Assembly (NCBI GenBank): GCA_023053545.1
Contig: JAKZAN010000007.1
Span: forward strand, 9,424,001 to 9,488,000
Length of the DNA stretch: 64,000 nt
Reading direction: 5' to 3'
Source of the DNA: Lepidurus packardi
Lineage: Eukaryota > Arthropoda > Branchiopoda > Notostraca > Triopsidae
Shown here: piece after piece, positions 51,871 to 62,937 of the stretch
Numbering within the stretch: the stretch's first letter is position 1
How the letters are laid out: the number at the start of each line of letters is the position of its first letter
Notes under the pieces: model-generated
What the model saw: only the letters and a program-made list of their open reading frames with translations
The model's database searches: none
Told to the model about the DNA's origin: nothing
Made by a program: the position numbers and the translations under genes

Positions 51871-52491
51871 ATGCAACAGTGGGACGCGTGGGTCACTTTA
51901 TGGACCTGTAGTGTGTTTGCCCTGTTCCTCGTGGTGGGGTTGGTAGCCCTGTTGTTGAAGACCAGCGTGGGGACGCCGATGCAGGAATGGCGTGCTAAAA
52001 CCGGGAATTTGACGTGTAATAGTTCTACCATCTGCAAGAAATGGCAGGATTTCGGGAATTGGCCAGCGGAACCGGTGCACAAATCATCGGTGGCCAAGCC
52101 CAGACAAGAGTTACGCATTTCCGCTCCTGTAATGGCGACGCTAAGGGTTACGAGTGGGTCTTCGTCCGCGTTGGCGCAGGTCCCGTCAAGGAGGATTTCG
52201 TCGCCAGGCCCCAATTTAACAGCTGCTCAAGCCTCGCGTGGCGGAAATCTCCAGGGAAATGCGAGACGATCTTATGCGGGATTACTGGACGGTGGAAGAG
52301 GGCCTATTATGCCGTTGACGCCAGGGGTGGCCCGGTTGTGCAGCTCTTTGTTGGACGTGCCGGAAGAATTGCTCCACAGAAACTCGTTAGCCAATTCCCA
52401 TCTGGCTGGACACGACGTCCGATCACTCGGATACGGCATGACGGCCACCGAAGCGCGTTCCAAACGGGTTCGGATGCTAAGGCGACGTTGA
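51871..52491 (+). CDS. hypothetical single-pass membrane protein (206 aa)
   Basis: Starts at an ATG with A at -3 (GGGAAAATGC). Residues about 10-31 form a strong transmembrane segment (TLWTCSVFALFLVVGLVALL) with no cleavable signal evident. The rest is Ser/Arg-rich and ends in a basic RSKRVRMLRRR tail. The frame is open for 206 codons in a region of raised GC. No family is recognised; the topology would be one N-terminal membrane anchor. Short overlapping frames on the other strand and frame look less protein-like. Confidence 0.45.
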   Translation: MQQWDAWVTLWTCSVFALFLVVGLVALLLKTSVGTPMQEWRAKTGNLTCNSSTICKKWQDFGNWPAEPVHKSSVAKPRQELRISAPVMATLRVTSGSSSALAQVPSRRISSPGPNLTAAQASRGGNLQGNARRSYAGLLDGGRGPIMPLTPGVARLCSSLLDVPEELLHRNSLANSHLAGHDVRSLGYGMTATEARSKRVRMLRRR

Positions 52492-53072
52492 TAAGCTGAA
52501 AACTGATGACCAAAAGAGCATTAACGGGGAAAGTCCTGTTAACTGGAGTGGAATTTATGGAAACGCCAGCACCTGGGAAACTCTACGACATCGGATTTAA
52601 CAAACTTCTTTCCTTTGGCTTCACACGTTCGATTGTACAAATTTTTTCCTTATGTCCGATCTGAGGATTTTTTTCCTTTTTCTCCATGGTAATGAATAAG
52701 GAAATGCGTCTATTTAAATAAGCTTCCCCCTTGTTGATGTAAAGTCAATTTGTTTGTGAAGGTCGATGATCTGAAATATATAAATTTTTTTTACTGCAAG
52801 AGCAGAAAAAAATGGGAACCTTTTGGAACTTTTGGCGGTCTCCATATCGGATTTCCAGATGGCTGGAGATTATGCAAGGACATTTTTATTTCCAAACTTC
52901 ACTTTGATGTTTATTGATTTAGAACGGAAATAAGCGTTCATTAAGGAAATAGACCGTAACGAAACTAGTTTACAGAAACAGCCAATTAAATTTATGCAAC
53001 CTAGGCTGGAATCTATAAAAACTAATCAGGTATCGTATAGCCAACCGGGCAACTGAACTCGATCGACAGTAT

Positions 53073-53642
53073 CACTAAATCTCCAATATTCCCACAATTA
53101 ATTTCAACTATAAATAACCGAAATAATCTATGAAACCTAAGCTGTAAGGTCCCCGCATACCTTAGCTTGTTGACGCGAATCAGTCACAGATGGCACTGAT
53201 GTTTGTTATTGTTTAGGAAAACCTTGCGTAAGAAAGTGAAAAAAGAAACAAATAGCTAGTAAACAACTAAATCTACAATATTCTACAATTCATTTCAATT
53301 ATAAATAACCAAAATAATCTATGCAAGCTAAGCTGTAAGGCTCCCGTATACCTTAGCTTGTTGACGCGAACCAGTCACAGATGGCACTGATGTTTGTTAT
53401 TGTTTAGGAAAACCTTGCGTAAAAAAGTGAAAAAAGAAACAAATAGCTAGTAAACAACTAAATCTACAATATTCTACAATTCATTTCAATTATAAATAAG
53501 CAAAATAATCTAAGAAACCTAAGCTGTAAGGCTCCCGCATACCTTAGCTTGTTGACGCGAACCAGTCACAGATGGCACTGATGTTTGTTATTGTTTAGGA
53601 AAACCTTGCTAAAATAGTGAAAAAAAGAAATACATAGCTAAT
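53073..53642. repeat. tandem repeat of about 190 bp, 3 copies
   Basis: Copies start near 53075, 53267 and 53457; each has TACCTTAGCTTGTTGACGCG, CAGTCACAGATGGCACTGAT and TTAGGAAAACCTTGC. Copies are highly similar. Confidence 0.9.
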
Positions 53643-54296
53643 TGTCCGATTTTTTAGCTTCTGATAACTATACACGACAGTTTGCTGTAGCAGCACTATG
53701 TCACAAATCAAATGGTCGAAATTACGGAACAAGATTTCGCAAAAACTCAAGGTTTCTGCTTGTCACGTCAGGTTTCAAGACATTCTAAACACAAGTTGTC
53801 TATTTTTAGCAGCTAGTGCACAATCAAAAGACATTTTTAGGCAACCTATTTCACATAGTTGCAAACTTCAGTTGCATATTACCAATTTATTATTAATCCC
53901 AAAATAATGTGGATTGGTCGTGCACTAGCCACAATTTTACTGTCAAAGAATTTTTCATAAAATGGGCTAATTTTAACGAAAAGTTGTTCCAAATCTCCCA
54001 TGCTAATCGACCATTCTTAGCTAAGATACACAGGAGCCAAACCTTGGAAACTTTGCTACAATTTAGAGATTCATTTTGATATTGAAAATTGACTTTGATT
54101 ACTATTTGAACTATTTGAAGCTGCAGAAACTATTGAAATGAGTCACTTTTGGATCTTAATACATCCTAACCAATCGAACTCAATCGAGAGCAAAAACTAA
54201 TCTACAACATTTCACAATTAATTTCAATTATAACTAACCAAAGTAAACAACCACGCTATCATTAGATCTACAATATTATATAATACCAATTATCAA

Positions 54297-54540
54297 GATC
54301 ATATTCTAAGTAATATCATTAAATTATCCTCAATATCATCAATATCAATATCATCAATATCAATATCATTATCAATATCAATATCATTATCAATATCAAT
54401 ATCCTTATCAATATAATTATCAATATCATTATCAATATCAATATCATTATCAATATAATTATCAATATCATTATCAATATCAATATCAATTTCATCAATA
54501 ATATCATCAATATTATCATTAATATCATTAAATATCACAA
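54297..54540. repeat. ATCAAT/ATCATT microsatellite
   Basis: About 240 bp of TATCAATATCATTATCAATA-type units. The Ile/Asp repeat peptides it encodes are not genes. Confidence 0.95.
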
Positions 54541-55419
54541 AAAATTAAAACTTGAACAATACTAAGCTAGAGTTCGTAATGAATTTCAATTATAAGTAAC
54601 CAAAAAACTACATATAAACTATAAATTACAATAAAAGTGAACTAGCTATAATATATATATTAAACGCCGCCGAGTTATTAACTTGATATAATCTCTCCTT
54701 TGATTAGAGGCTGCGACACCTAATCTCCACTGTTTTTGCGAATGTCTTCACTAATACCCTGACCTAACCTCACCCAAACATAATCCCTTCTATTGTAATA
54801 CTAAATCTGCCATCATTACAGCCAGTTACCACATCTTGGGATTCTTCGGCAGCTTACTAAATATATAGGTTTTATCCCTAAACCTACCTCATCAAAAGCC
54901 TCTAATTAAGAGACATTAATTTGACACGGCTATGCTGCGAACCCTCTCCATCCAACAATAGCATTTGCAAGAAGGCAAAAAGGTAATCCCCCGTCAGCAA
55001 AATAGGATTTCGCTCCGAGTTAACAACAAAAAAAAAAAAAAAAGGGTTGGGTTGGGTCCATTGTTATTGTCGGCAATTTTGGGAGAAGGACTTTCCCTAA
55101 GGGGGAAAGGTTCCACCATCTTGCTCTCCGTATAAACACGCCCATATGGTCCGTTTTTCCTGAAAAGGACCAGCAGAGCGTACATACTTCCACGCGGGTT
55201 GCTTTCGACGAATATTCAGTCCCATTATAGGCTTTGTCGGAAGCTCACCGTGTGTACTATTTTCCTGTGGATCCCAAACCTCTCAACAACTCGGTAACCA
55301 ACCTTAATCCTAACCTTAACGTACCCGCAATGTGAAATCCACACTCTTTAATTAAGAGTTAACGTTTAACCATTGGAAACTGTGCTGTGATACCCAAACT
55401 AGTTGGTTACTGTGTTTTT

Positions 55420-56065
55420 CCGAGTGATGAATTCCAATCTTCATTGTTGGACTACGCTGACTGTGTTGGAGTAACTTACCCTTTGGTAAACTACCCCTTG
55501 GATAGTTTTCATTGTTGGACTTCTCTTACTGTGTAGGAGTAACTATCACTTGGTAAACTACCCCTTGGATAGTTTTTAGTTTCATTGTTGGGACTAAAAA
55601 GTTGACTCTGTAGTATTCCGAGTGTTTATCAGACTGTTCAGTGGATAGTTTTGATTTTCATTGTTGGACTTCTGAGAGGTGTAGGAGTAACTATCCCTTG
55701 GTAAACTACCCTTTGGATAGTTTTTAGTTTCATTGTTGGGACTAAAGAGTTGACTCTGTAGTATTCCGAGTGTTTATCAGACTGTTCAGTGGATAGTTTT
55801 GATTTTCATTGTTGGACTTCTCTTACTGTGTAGGAGTAACTATCCCTTGGTAAACTACCCTTTGGATAGTTTTTAGTTTGATTGTTGGGACTAAAGAGTT
55901 GAGTCTGTAGTATTCCGAGTGTTTATCAGACTGTTCAGTGGATAGTTTTGATAGTGGATAGTTCTTGGATAGTTTTGATTTTCATTGTTGGGACTAAAGA
56001 GTTGACTCTGTAGTATTCCGAGTGTTTATCAGACTGTTCAGTATTCCTCAGTTGTCATTGGTGCA
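55420..56065. repeat. 149-bp tandem repeat containing TTCATTGTTGG
   Basis: About four copies (markers CATTGTTGGACTTCT at about 55510, 55659 and 55808), with GGAGTAACTATCCCTTGGTA, CTACCCTTTGGATAG and AGTATTCCGAGTGTTTATCA. Each unit holds two TTCATTGTTG decamers. Confidence 0.9.
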
Positions 56066-56139
56066 GCTTTTCATTGTTGGGAAACCCAACCCGAGTGTTG
56101 CCTTACGGACTTTTCATTGTTGACTGGAGCTGCAAAGGG

Positions 56140-56184
56140 ATGGAGCATTCGACCACAGCCAATTCGACCAGCTCTTTAACCACG
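56140..56184 (+). other. possible first coding exon of the GPCR
   Basis: ATG GAG then a Ser/Thr-rich stretch (MEHSTTANSTSSLTT, one N-glycosylation site) ends exactly at a GTAAAG donor in phase 0. This matches a phase-0 acceptor at 60393/60394, where the GPCR frame is open upstream of its own ATG. A short glycosylated N-terminus is typical of class A receptors. The 4.2 kb intron would contain the arrays at 56.6 and 58.7-59.9 kb. Confidence 0.35.
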
Positions 56185-56630
56185 GTAAAGTTACGCTCCT
56201 TCCTTGTCTTTGCCTTGTATACTTTGTCAGTTTTTTTGGGTGATTTATCATACGAAAAGTATTTCTCGGTTACTAGACCACTACATTCGCTTCACACGCA
56301 AATTTCACGATAGGTTTTAAGGGATCTTTGTATGGAACCGGATTATTTGCCCCGAGTTGGGAAGTTAGGAGCTACGGGGCTCAACTTAAAGCATTATCTA
56401 CGGGGGGAAAGAAGCTAATAGGTTTGGGATTTTCAGTTGTGTGCCTTAATTATCTTTTTGATATATGTAATTTTTTGTGCCCTTACGAGTTTTAGCTTGG
56501 TCCTTCCGCGTACGAGACAGAGGTCAAACCTCTGACTAATTTGGCAACGCGTTTTAACACTTTTTAAACCGTTATGTGTCCCTTTTCAGGTCATTTTCGG
56601 GTTCTTTTCGGGTCCTTTTCCTATACTGAA

Positions 56631-56879
56631 ACCATGTGTTTCGGTACTTGAACCACTCTTGTTCGTTTGAACAATTGTAACATGGACTCCATAAACCATG
56701 TGTTTCAGTACTTGAACTACTCTTGTTCGTTTGAACCATTGTAACATGTACTCCATAAACCATGTGTTTCAGTACTTGAACTACTCTTGTTCGTTTGAAC
56801 AATTGTAACATGTACTCAATAAACCATGTGTTTCGGTACTAGAACCACTCTTGTTCGTTTGAACAATTGTAACATGGAC
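56631..56879. repeat. 64-bp tandem repeat, 4 copies
   Basis: Starts at 56631, 56695, 56759 and 56823 (ACCATGTGTTTCGGTACTTG, CTCTTGTTCGTTTGAACAAT). Copies differ at a few positions only. Confidence 0.95.
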
Positions 56880-58747
56880 TGATTGTTTCCTCAAGAAGCT
56901 AAGTGCGTTATTCCTGCAAGCTCAAACCACCTGTTGCAGGATACGATTCCGATTTGTTGTCCAGATTCAAATTTCGAACGTTGGGAAAGACTGTAGGACT
57001 TGATTTACGTTGGAGGTGACCAACCGTGCTGGTCTAACCAGTTTTTTGAGTTGTTAACTTCTTTTCTGGGTAGTATTTTCAGCTGTTTTTTCTGTGTTTA
57101 CGTTCCTCAGCTGCGGTGGCAAGGTCTTTATTAGCATACTTTAGCCATTTCTGGTTGTATGATTGTTTAAGAAAAGAGTGCTCAGTCTGGCTTGGCAAAC
57201 TCCTCTTCTCTGTGTAGATTCGGGCGATTCCCCGATTGCATCTAGCCAAAACCTAACCTGTACCAAGCACAGCGTTGCCAGATCGTGTCAAAATAAGTTG
57301 AGGTCTATGGAAAAAGCGGGGAAATTAAAAATGTTAGGTTAGGTTAATTAGGTTAGGGTAAAGATAGTTAGTTTATACTAGTTTTAGTAGTCAGAAAAGC
57401 ATAATTATCTTAGCACACTAAAGGCCTTACTCTTAGAAGCACCAATTTTGTCACCACGTGGCAACGCTGTAAGAGCTTTTGAATTTTTCCCCATGCTATT
57501 TTCCCTATCCTGGTTTGTACAGGTTGGGTTTTGGCTCTATGCTCCCCGATTAGCCAAAATCCCCAAACGAGTTGAATGCTCTAACGCATGTATGTGCCAA
57601 ACTCAAAACCCGCACGATGATTCCAAATGACTGGGCTAAAAACTGTTTTCATTGCTGTTTTTTGGGGTTTTTTTGTTTTTTTTGCTGTTTTTTTGGTTTT
57701 TTTTTGCTGTTTTTTTGTTTTTTTTTGCTGTTTTATGTGGTGCAGGTTTGACACTTGGCAATCCCTTGAAGGTTCGCACGTTGGCACGTTGCGTGTGCTC
57801 TTCTGTTCGTCTCATTAGCATAAAGATGAGCCACAGGCCAAGGGAGCGCCTTTTGGTTGCTGGTTTCAACTTTTACTTTTTATGCAGTTCCAGTTAACAT
57901 TCTTTGGGAAGGTTTGGAACCTGTTTTTAGACAATGAGAGGGCCCCTTCTTGAGTGAGAAGGTTGTTTCGTATCAGAGGGTTGATCTCTTGGCGTTGGGA
58001 TGGCGAAGAAGCCTTGAAGACGATATCATATCATAGGCCTGGAACTCTCCGAGCGTGCCAGGGAATGAAATTGACGCTTTTAAAAGAGAGGAAGAGTTAA
58101 GGACAGAGTGTACAGAGTGTACAGAGTGTCACAAGCCCGGGGGCCTTTTTGAAGGACAGGGAAATGATTGGGTCGGAGAATAAGAATTGGCTTTGCATCG
58201 CTAACAGAGCATTCCTTTGACATGTGTTCACGCTTAACTAAGACAGTGTAAATATAAAAGGCCAATGACAGGTCTAGTGGTCTGATGCACGGAATAATGG
58301 CCATCATGCAGGAAGCTTTTTTCTCACTTTTTTTCGATAGGGCCATCTTTAGTACCTTTGGAATTTCTTAGCTCCTTTGAGGTCGTTGGAGTTCCCTTCT
58401 AGGGACCCAAGTAGATGCTACTAAAACAAAGAAGTTTGGGCGCAGAAACGGGAACCCTGATAACCCAGAGTAGTTTGCGTGTTTTGGTGTAGTTTTTGAA
58501 ATGGAAATAAGCTTTCTTGTTCAGTGATACAATAGTAATGTGGTTGGTAGTTAGGTCCGAAATAGGACCTAATCGATTAGAGTGCAGCGAGCATAGCAAG
58601 ACAGCAACAACGTTGTAAACACTGAATTTTCTGCCGAGTCACGTTTAGGCGTGAAGAGCGTAGAGCCACGTAGCCCGCACCACGCGCCCAAACGTTCGAA
58701 AGCATGGCACTACGGGGCCGCCAACTCTTTTTGCAGGGTCGTGAGCC

Positions 58748-59945
58748 GTTAACGCGTTAAAGTCACCTAGTTTTCAAGTTAGGATATCTCGGAGATTGGA
58801 CAACGTAGCAACTGGATAAAAATACGGAAAAGACAAGAAAAAATAGGGGATTTTAAGAGATAGAAAGATTGGCAAGGTTAGTATATTGAATGGTAAATAG
58901 AAAATCAAGTGTCCTGGGCAGTTAACGCGTTAAAATCACCTGATTTTGTTACGATATCTCGGAGATTCGACAGCGTAGCAACTCGATAAAAATACGGAAA
59001 AGAAAAGAAAAAATAGGGGATTTTAAGAGACAGAAAGATTGGCAAGGTTAGTATATCGAATGGTACATAGAAAATCAATTGTCCTGGGCCGTTAACGCGT
59101 TAAAGTCAACTGGTTTTGAAGTTAGGATATCTCGGAGATTGGACAACGTAGCAACTGGATAAAAATACGGAAAAGACAAGAAAAAATAGGGGATTTTAAG
59201 AGACAGAAAGATTGGCAAGGTTAGTATATTGAATGGTAAATAGAAAATCAATTGTCCTGGGCCGTTAACGCGTTAAAGTCAACTGGTTTTGAAGTTAGGA
59301 TATCTCGGAGATTGGACAACGTAGCAACTGGATAAAAATACGGAAAAGACAAGAAAAAATAGGGGATTTTAAGAGACAGAAAGATTGGCAAGGTTAGTAT
59401 ATTGAATGGTAAATAGAAAATCAATTGTCCTGGGCCGTTAACGCGTTAAAGTCAACTGGTTTTGAAGTTAGGATATCTCGGAAATTGGACAACGTAGCAA
59501 CTCGATAAAAATACGGAAAAAAGAAAAAATAGGGGATTTTAAGAGACAGAAAGATTGGCAAGGTTAGTATATTGAATGGTAAATAGAAAATCAATTGTCC
59601 TGGGCCGTTAACGCGTTAAAGTCAACTGGTTTTGAAGTTAGGATATCTCGGAAATTGGACAACGTAGCAACTCGATAAAAATACAGAAAAAAGAAAAAAT
59701 AGGGGATTTTAAGAGATAGAAAGATTGGCAAGGTTAGTATATTGAATGGTAAATAGAAAATCAATTGTCCTGGGCAGTTAACGCGTTAAAGTCACCTGGT
59801 TTTGTTACGATATCTCGGAGATTCGACAGCGTAGGAACTTGAAAAATATGGCAAAGAAAAGAAAAAGTAACTGAATTTTAAGAGATAGGACTTGCAAAGT
59901 TAGTATACTGAATGATAAATAGAAAATCAATTTTCCTTGTAAATG
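58748..59945. repeat. satellite-like array, unit 170-174 bp, 7 copies
   Basis: Unit starts GTTAACGCGTTAA at 58748, 58921, 59091, 59263, 59437, 59607 and 59777. It continues GATATCTCGGAGATTGGACA, ACGTAGCAACT, AGAAAAAATAGGGGATTTTA, AGATTGGCAAGGTTAGTATA. The 12-bp palindrome TTAACGCGTTAA marks each unit. Central copies are nearly identical and edge copies are diverged, as expected for unequal exchange. Confidence 0.95.
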
Positions 59946-60393
59946 AAGTGTGACTAGAAAACGCCGGTGAACACAGATTGAGATTTTCCGGGTTTCCAGG
60001 TAAGGAAAAGGTTGGGTGAAGGTCACGGATAAACCCGTTGGGGGCTCGTAACTTCGGTCCTCTACAGGTCGCATCACGTGTGTTAGATGGTTACTGCCTG
60101 GTGCCTTTTCTGTTGTTTTTTTTTGTGTGGGGTTTTACCGTCGTAATTTAGTCGAGTTAAGGGCCCAAGGTGGTGTAACGTAGGCATGAGGGCATTAGGG
60201 CGAGGTATGATACCCAAACCAAAGTTGCATTGCTAACCTGAACATTCCCGAAACAACGCCCTGAAAGTGCTCCCCTCGAATTCAGCGTGAAGGTAACCTA
60301 CACCTTCTGTCAACCTTGTCTCCTTCCCAACCTCACTAACCTCATAAAACACATCTCTATCTTTTTTTTCCATTTTTTGTCTTGTTTTTAGAG

Positions 60394-61431
60394 GTAGACC
60401 ACTACCAGATCGGGAGTCTCTCAGCTTCCACCATCATGGATCGAACCGCGGCCGTATGGCTCGGCTTGTCCATCGTCTCGCTGTTCAGCCTGGCGGTGGT
60501 GTCCTTGCTCAAACTGTTGCACACGTATCGCCGGCACTGGCGACCTTTGGACGTCCTGTTGGTCGCCCTGCTAACCGCGGACGTCTCGAGTGCCGTCCTG
60601 GCCTTTGGTTTGGCACTCCTGTCCTTGATCCGCGGCTCAGTGCGTCCTGACGAAACCTCCGAAGCTGCGACAGGGCCAATCTGCTCAGCCTTGGTCTGCG
60701 GATGGTCGGCGGCGCATACTTTACAAGCCGCGTTGCTCACTACTCTCATGTTGGATCGTACGTGTCTCCTCCGCTGGCCCTACAAGTACCGGCTCAGCGT
60801 TCGACGAACCCACGTACGGTACCACGTCGTCGTCGTGGCGATCATCAGCATCCTCGTGGGTGTAGCCGCCTTGTTCGCTGGTACCGACAGTCATAACTCT
60901 CCACAAACTTCCAAGTTCTTCTTCAATTTCAATTCCACTGAAGCTTTACCTCCGACCCACAACAATCACACCATTTTGGAAGACAGTGCCTGTGCCTTCC
61001 TCCCTCACGTCCTCGATAAACGGTTCAACCTCTTTTGGCTCAGCTTGCACGCCGGGTTATTGCTGACTACCCTTGCGGGGTTCGTCACGGTCGTAGTGAC
61101 ACACATCACGGCCAAACTGAAGGGACAACCTTTGGGCTCGGGATCGGATCTAAGGACGCTCGGAACTTGCGCTTCCGGCTCGGACAATACTTCCCGCGGA
61201 TCCGGAACTTTGCCGTTTCCGATGCCTCGTTACGCGACAGGGCCGTTCACTCCACCCGCTATTTTTGGCTCTGAAAAGCTCCACCATCATCACCATCCCC
61301 AACACTCCTTACCCAAACTGCCGGAACTGGGTGGATTAGACAGTCTACCCGACAATTGGATCGGCAATAGGCATTCCACCGTCGTCGCCGTCCTCATCCT
61401 CGCCTACGTCACTTACCATCTTCCTTTACTG
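60394..61431 (+). CDS. orphan class A (rhodopsin-like) GPCR, main exon
   Basis: The frame is open from an acceptor (TTTTTAGAG, exon from 60394) through ATG 60436 to a GTAAGT donor at 61432. Six hydrophobic helices are visible: VWLGLSIVSLFSLAVVSLL, VLLVALLTADVSSAVLAF, a third after PICSALVCGW, HVVVVAIISILVGVAALF, LFWLSLHAGLLLTTLAGFV and STVVAVLILAYVTYHLPLL. Helix 3 ends in LDRTCLLRWPYKYRLS, a DRT variant of DRY. Cys residues before helix 3 (PICS) and in loop 2 (SACAF) could form the usual disulphide. Loop 2 has NST and NHT glycosylation sites; loop 3 is long, Gly/Ser-rich and has a His run. Helix 7 is not found; an exon starting at 61470 would need a 38-bp intron and does not look like a helix, so the 3' exon is probably further on or beyond the window. 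The ligand is unknown. Confidence 0.7.
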
Positions 61432-62937
61432 GTAAGTTTGATCTTTGAAAGAACCTCATACCTTTCAGGCGTACGATACCTTGTATAGCGGTACAGTTGA
61501 CTGTATTTATCACCGAATTCATCCGCATGAACAGAAAACAGCCTCGTCATGGAACTTAACGGTTTGCTCCCGTAAGAAATCCCCGCATTCAAGCTCTTTT
61601 TCACGGTCAGAGGCCTATAGAGTCGAGTCAACGTAGAGATGGCTTGTAACCCTCAAGAAGAACCCAAAGTATTGTGTTGCAAGTGTTCTAAACCACGCCC
61701 AAGTTGCCTTTTACTAGCTTACCACATCCGGTCAACGCTATTAACGTAATCGGTCGTGTGTTGCGCTCTGCTCACCCCTAGGCTCATCACCATTTGCTTT
61801 TTTAACCATCCTCAAGGTAAACTGACACTCTCGCACGCAATCCAAGTACCTCACTGCGAAACAAACTTCAATGGACCCAATTCCCGGCCTTCAACAGAGG
61901 TTTTCTCAACAGAGTGATCGATTTTCAATGGACCCAATTCCCGGCCTTCAACAGAAGGTTTTCTCAACAGAGTGATCGATTTTAAGAAAAGTAGCTGTCT
62001 TTTCCAATGTAGACTAAGTGGCTGAACCCAACTTTTTCCTCTTGGAACTACTGGACTGGAACCCCCCCTAATAACCGTCGTTGATCCGTGGCGTTGAAAC
62101 ATTCCTGGGCCAAGTCAATACGCTAGCAAAGGTCTCCCTATCACTTTTACTCGGCGTTTTAGAAGCCTCGGAGCAAGGTTTTTGGGGTCTCAACTCGGCC
62201 TCCAAAAGTTCGACGTACCCCACAGTACCACGTCAGGGAGGAAGGGCCGATAACAATGAATAGATGAATAGGAACAAAAGCTGCTTTTGACGGTTAGGCA
62301 ACGCCACCGTATGGGGCGATGTAAACAAGCTACACTTGTACTCCCAATATGTCTATCTCTTCCGTCAACGATACATTGTGTAGACATCTGCATGTGTACT
62401 GTACGGTACTCTTTTGGTCGTGTTTTGGTCAAACTTGGCCAGCTTGGCCAGCTTCACCGTGCGTTGACTCTTGTTCAAGTCTTGTTCAATAGAAACCAGA
62501 CAAAATAAAACGAGAAAAAAAGAAACAGCGACAAGATTGATCTCAAGTGCCTGCTGCTCACTGCTCAACGTTCAGGACCTTCTTGGATGGACATTAGGAA
62601 TTCTTGTCATGTGGTAGGGACAGGTTTTCTCGTGTCTCTTTAAGCCTTGTCCTTCCACTTTGGGCTAAAGTAACCCGAGTTCAAGATTTCCTGTTGACCT
62701 GAGACTGTTCATCCAACTTTCGAGGCCTTTTGCTCTGCTTTCTGCCGTTTCGGCCACCTACAATCTCAATTACCTCCTGTTCTACCGCCCCTTTCCTTGG
62801 CAGTAATCCTTTATCTTAACAAACGTTTCCTTTAAGTCGAGATCATAGTCGGCTGCATGTAGGAAGTCAGTGTACTGTTAACTTATCGCACATTCTCACC
62901 GACTTTTAGCACCTTTCAACACCTTTCAGCTCCAAAA
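61432..62937. other. downstream of GPCR exon; 60-bp duplication, no gene seen
   Basis: A tandem pair of about 60 bp at 61863-61983 (TCAATGGACCCAATTCCCGG in each copy). No helix 7 or other conserved coding sequence was found. Confidence 0.6.

Larger units (their letters stand above)
52492..56139. other. intergenic region with several tandem arrays
   Basis: No convincing gene. The stretch 52492-53072 is unique sequence, 54540-55420 is AT-rich and unique. Arrays are listed separately. Confidence 0.5.
56185..60393. other. repeat-rich stretch, possible GPCR intron
   Basis: No gene recognised. It contains the 64-bp and 171-bp arrays listed separately and TTTTTTGCTGTTTTTTTGG slippage at about 57650-57735. 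Confidence 0.5.

Noticed and set aside
54299-54538. Ile/Asp-repeat open frames on the minus strand
   Set aside because: They arise from the ATCAAT microsatellite.
61470-61636. Possible next GPCR exon beginning AYDTLYSGTVDC
   Set aside because: It would need a 38-bp intron, shorter than any other in the window (about 49 bp minimum), and the peptide is not a transmembrane helix.
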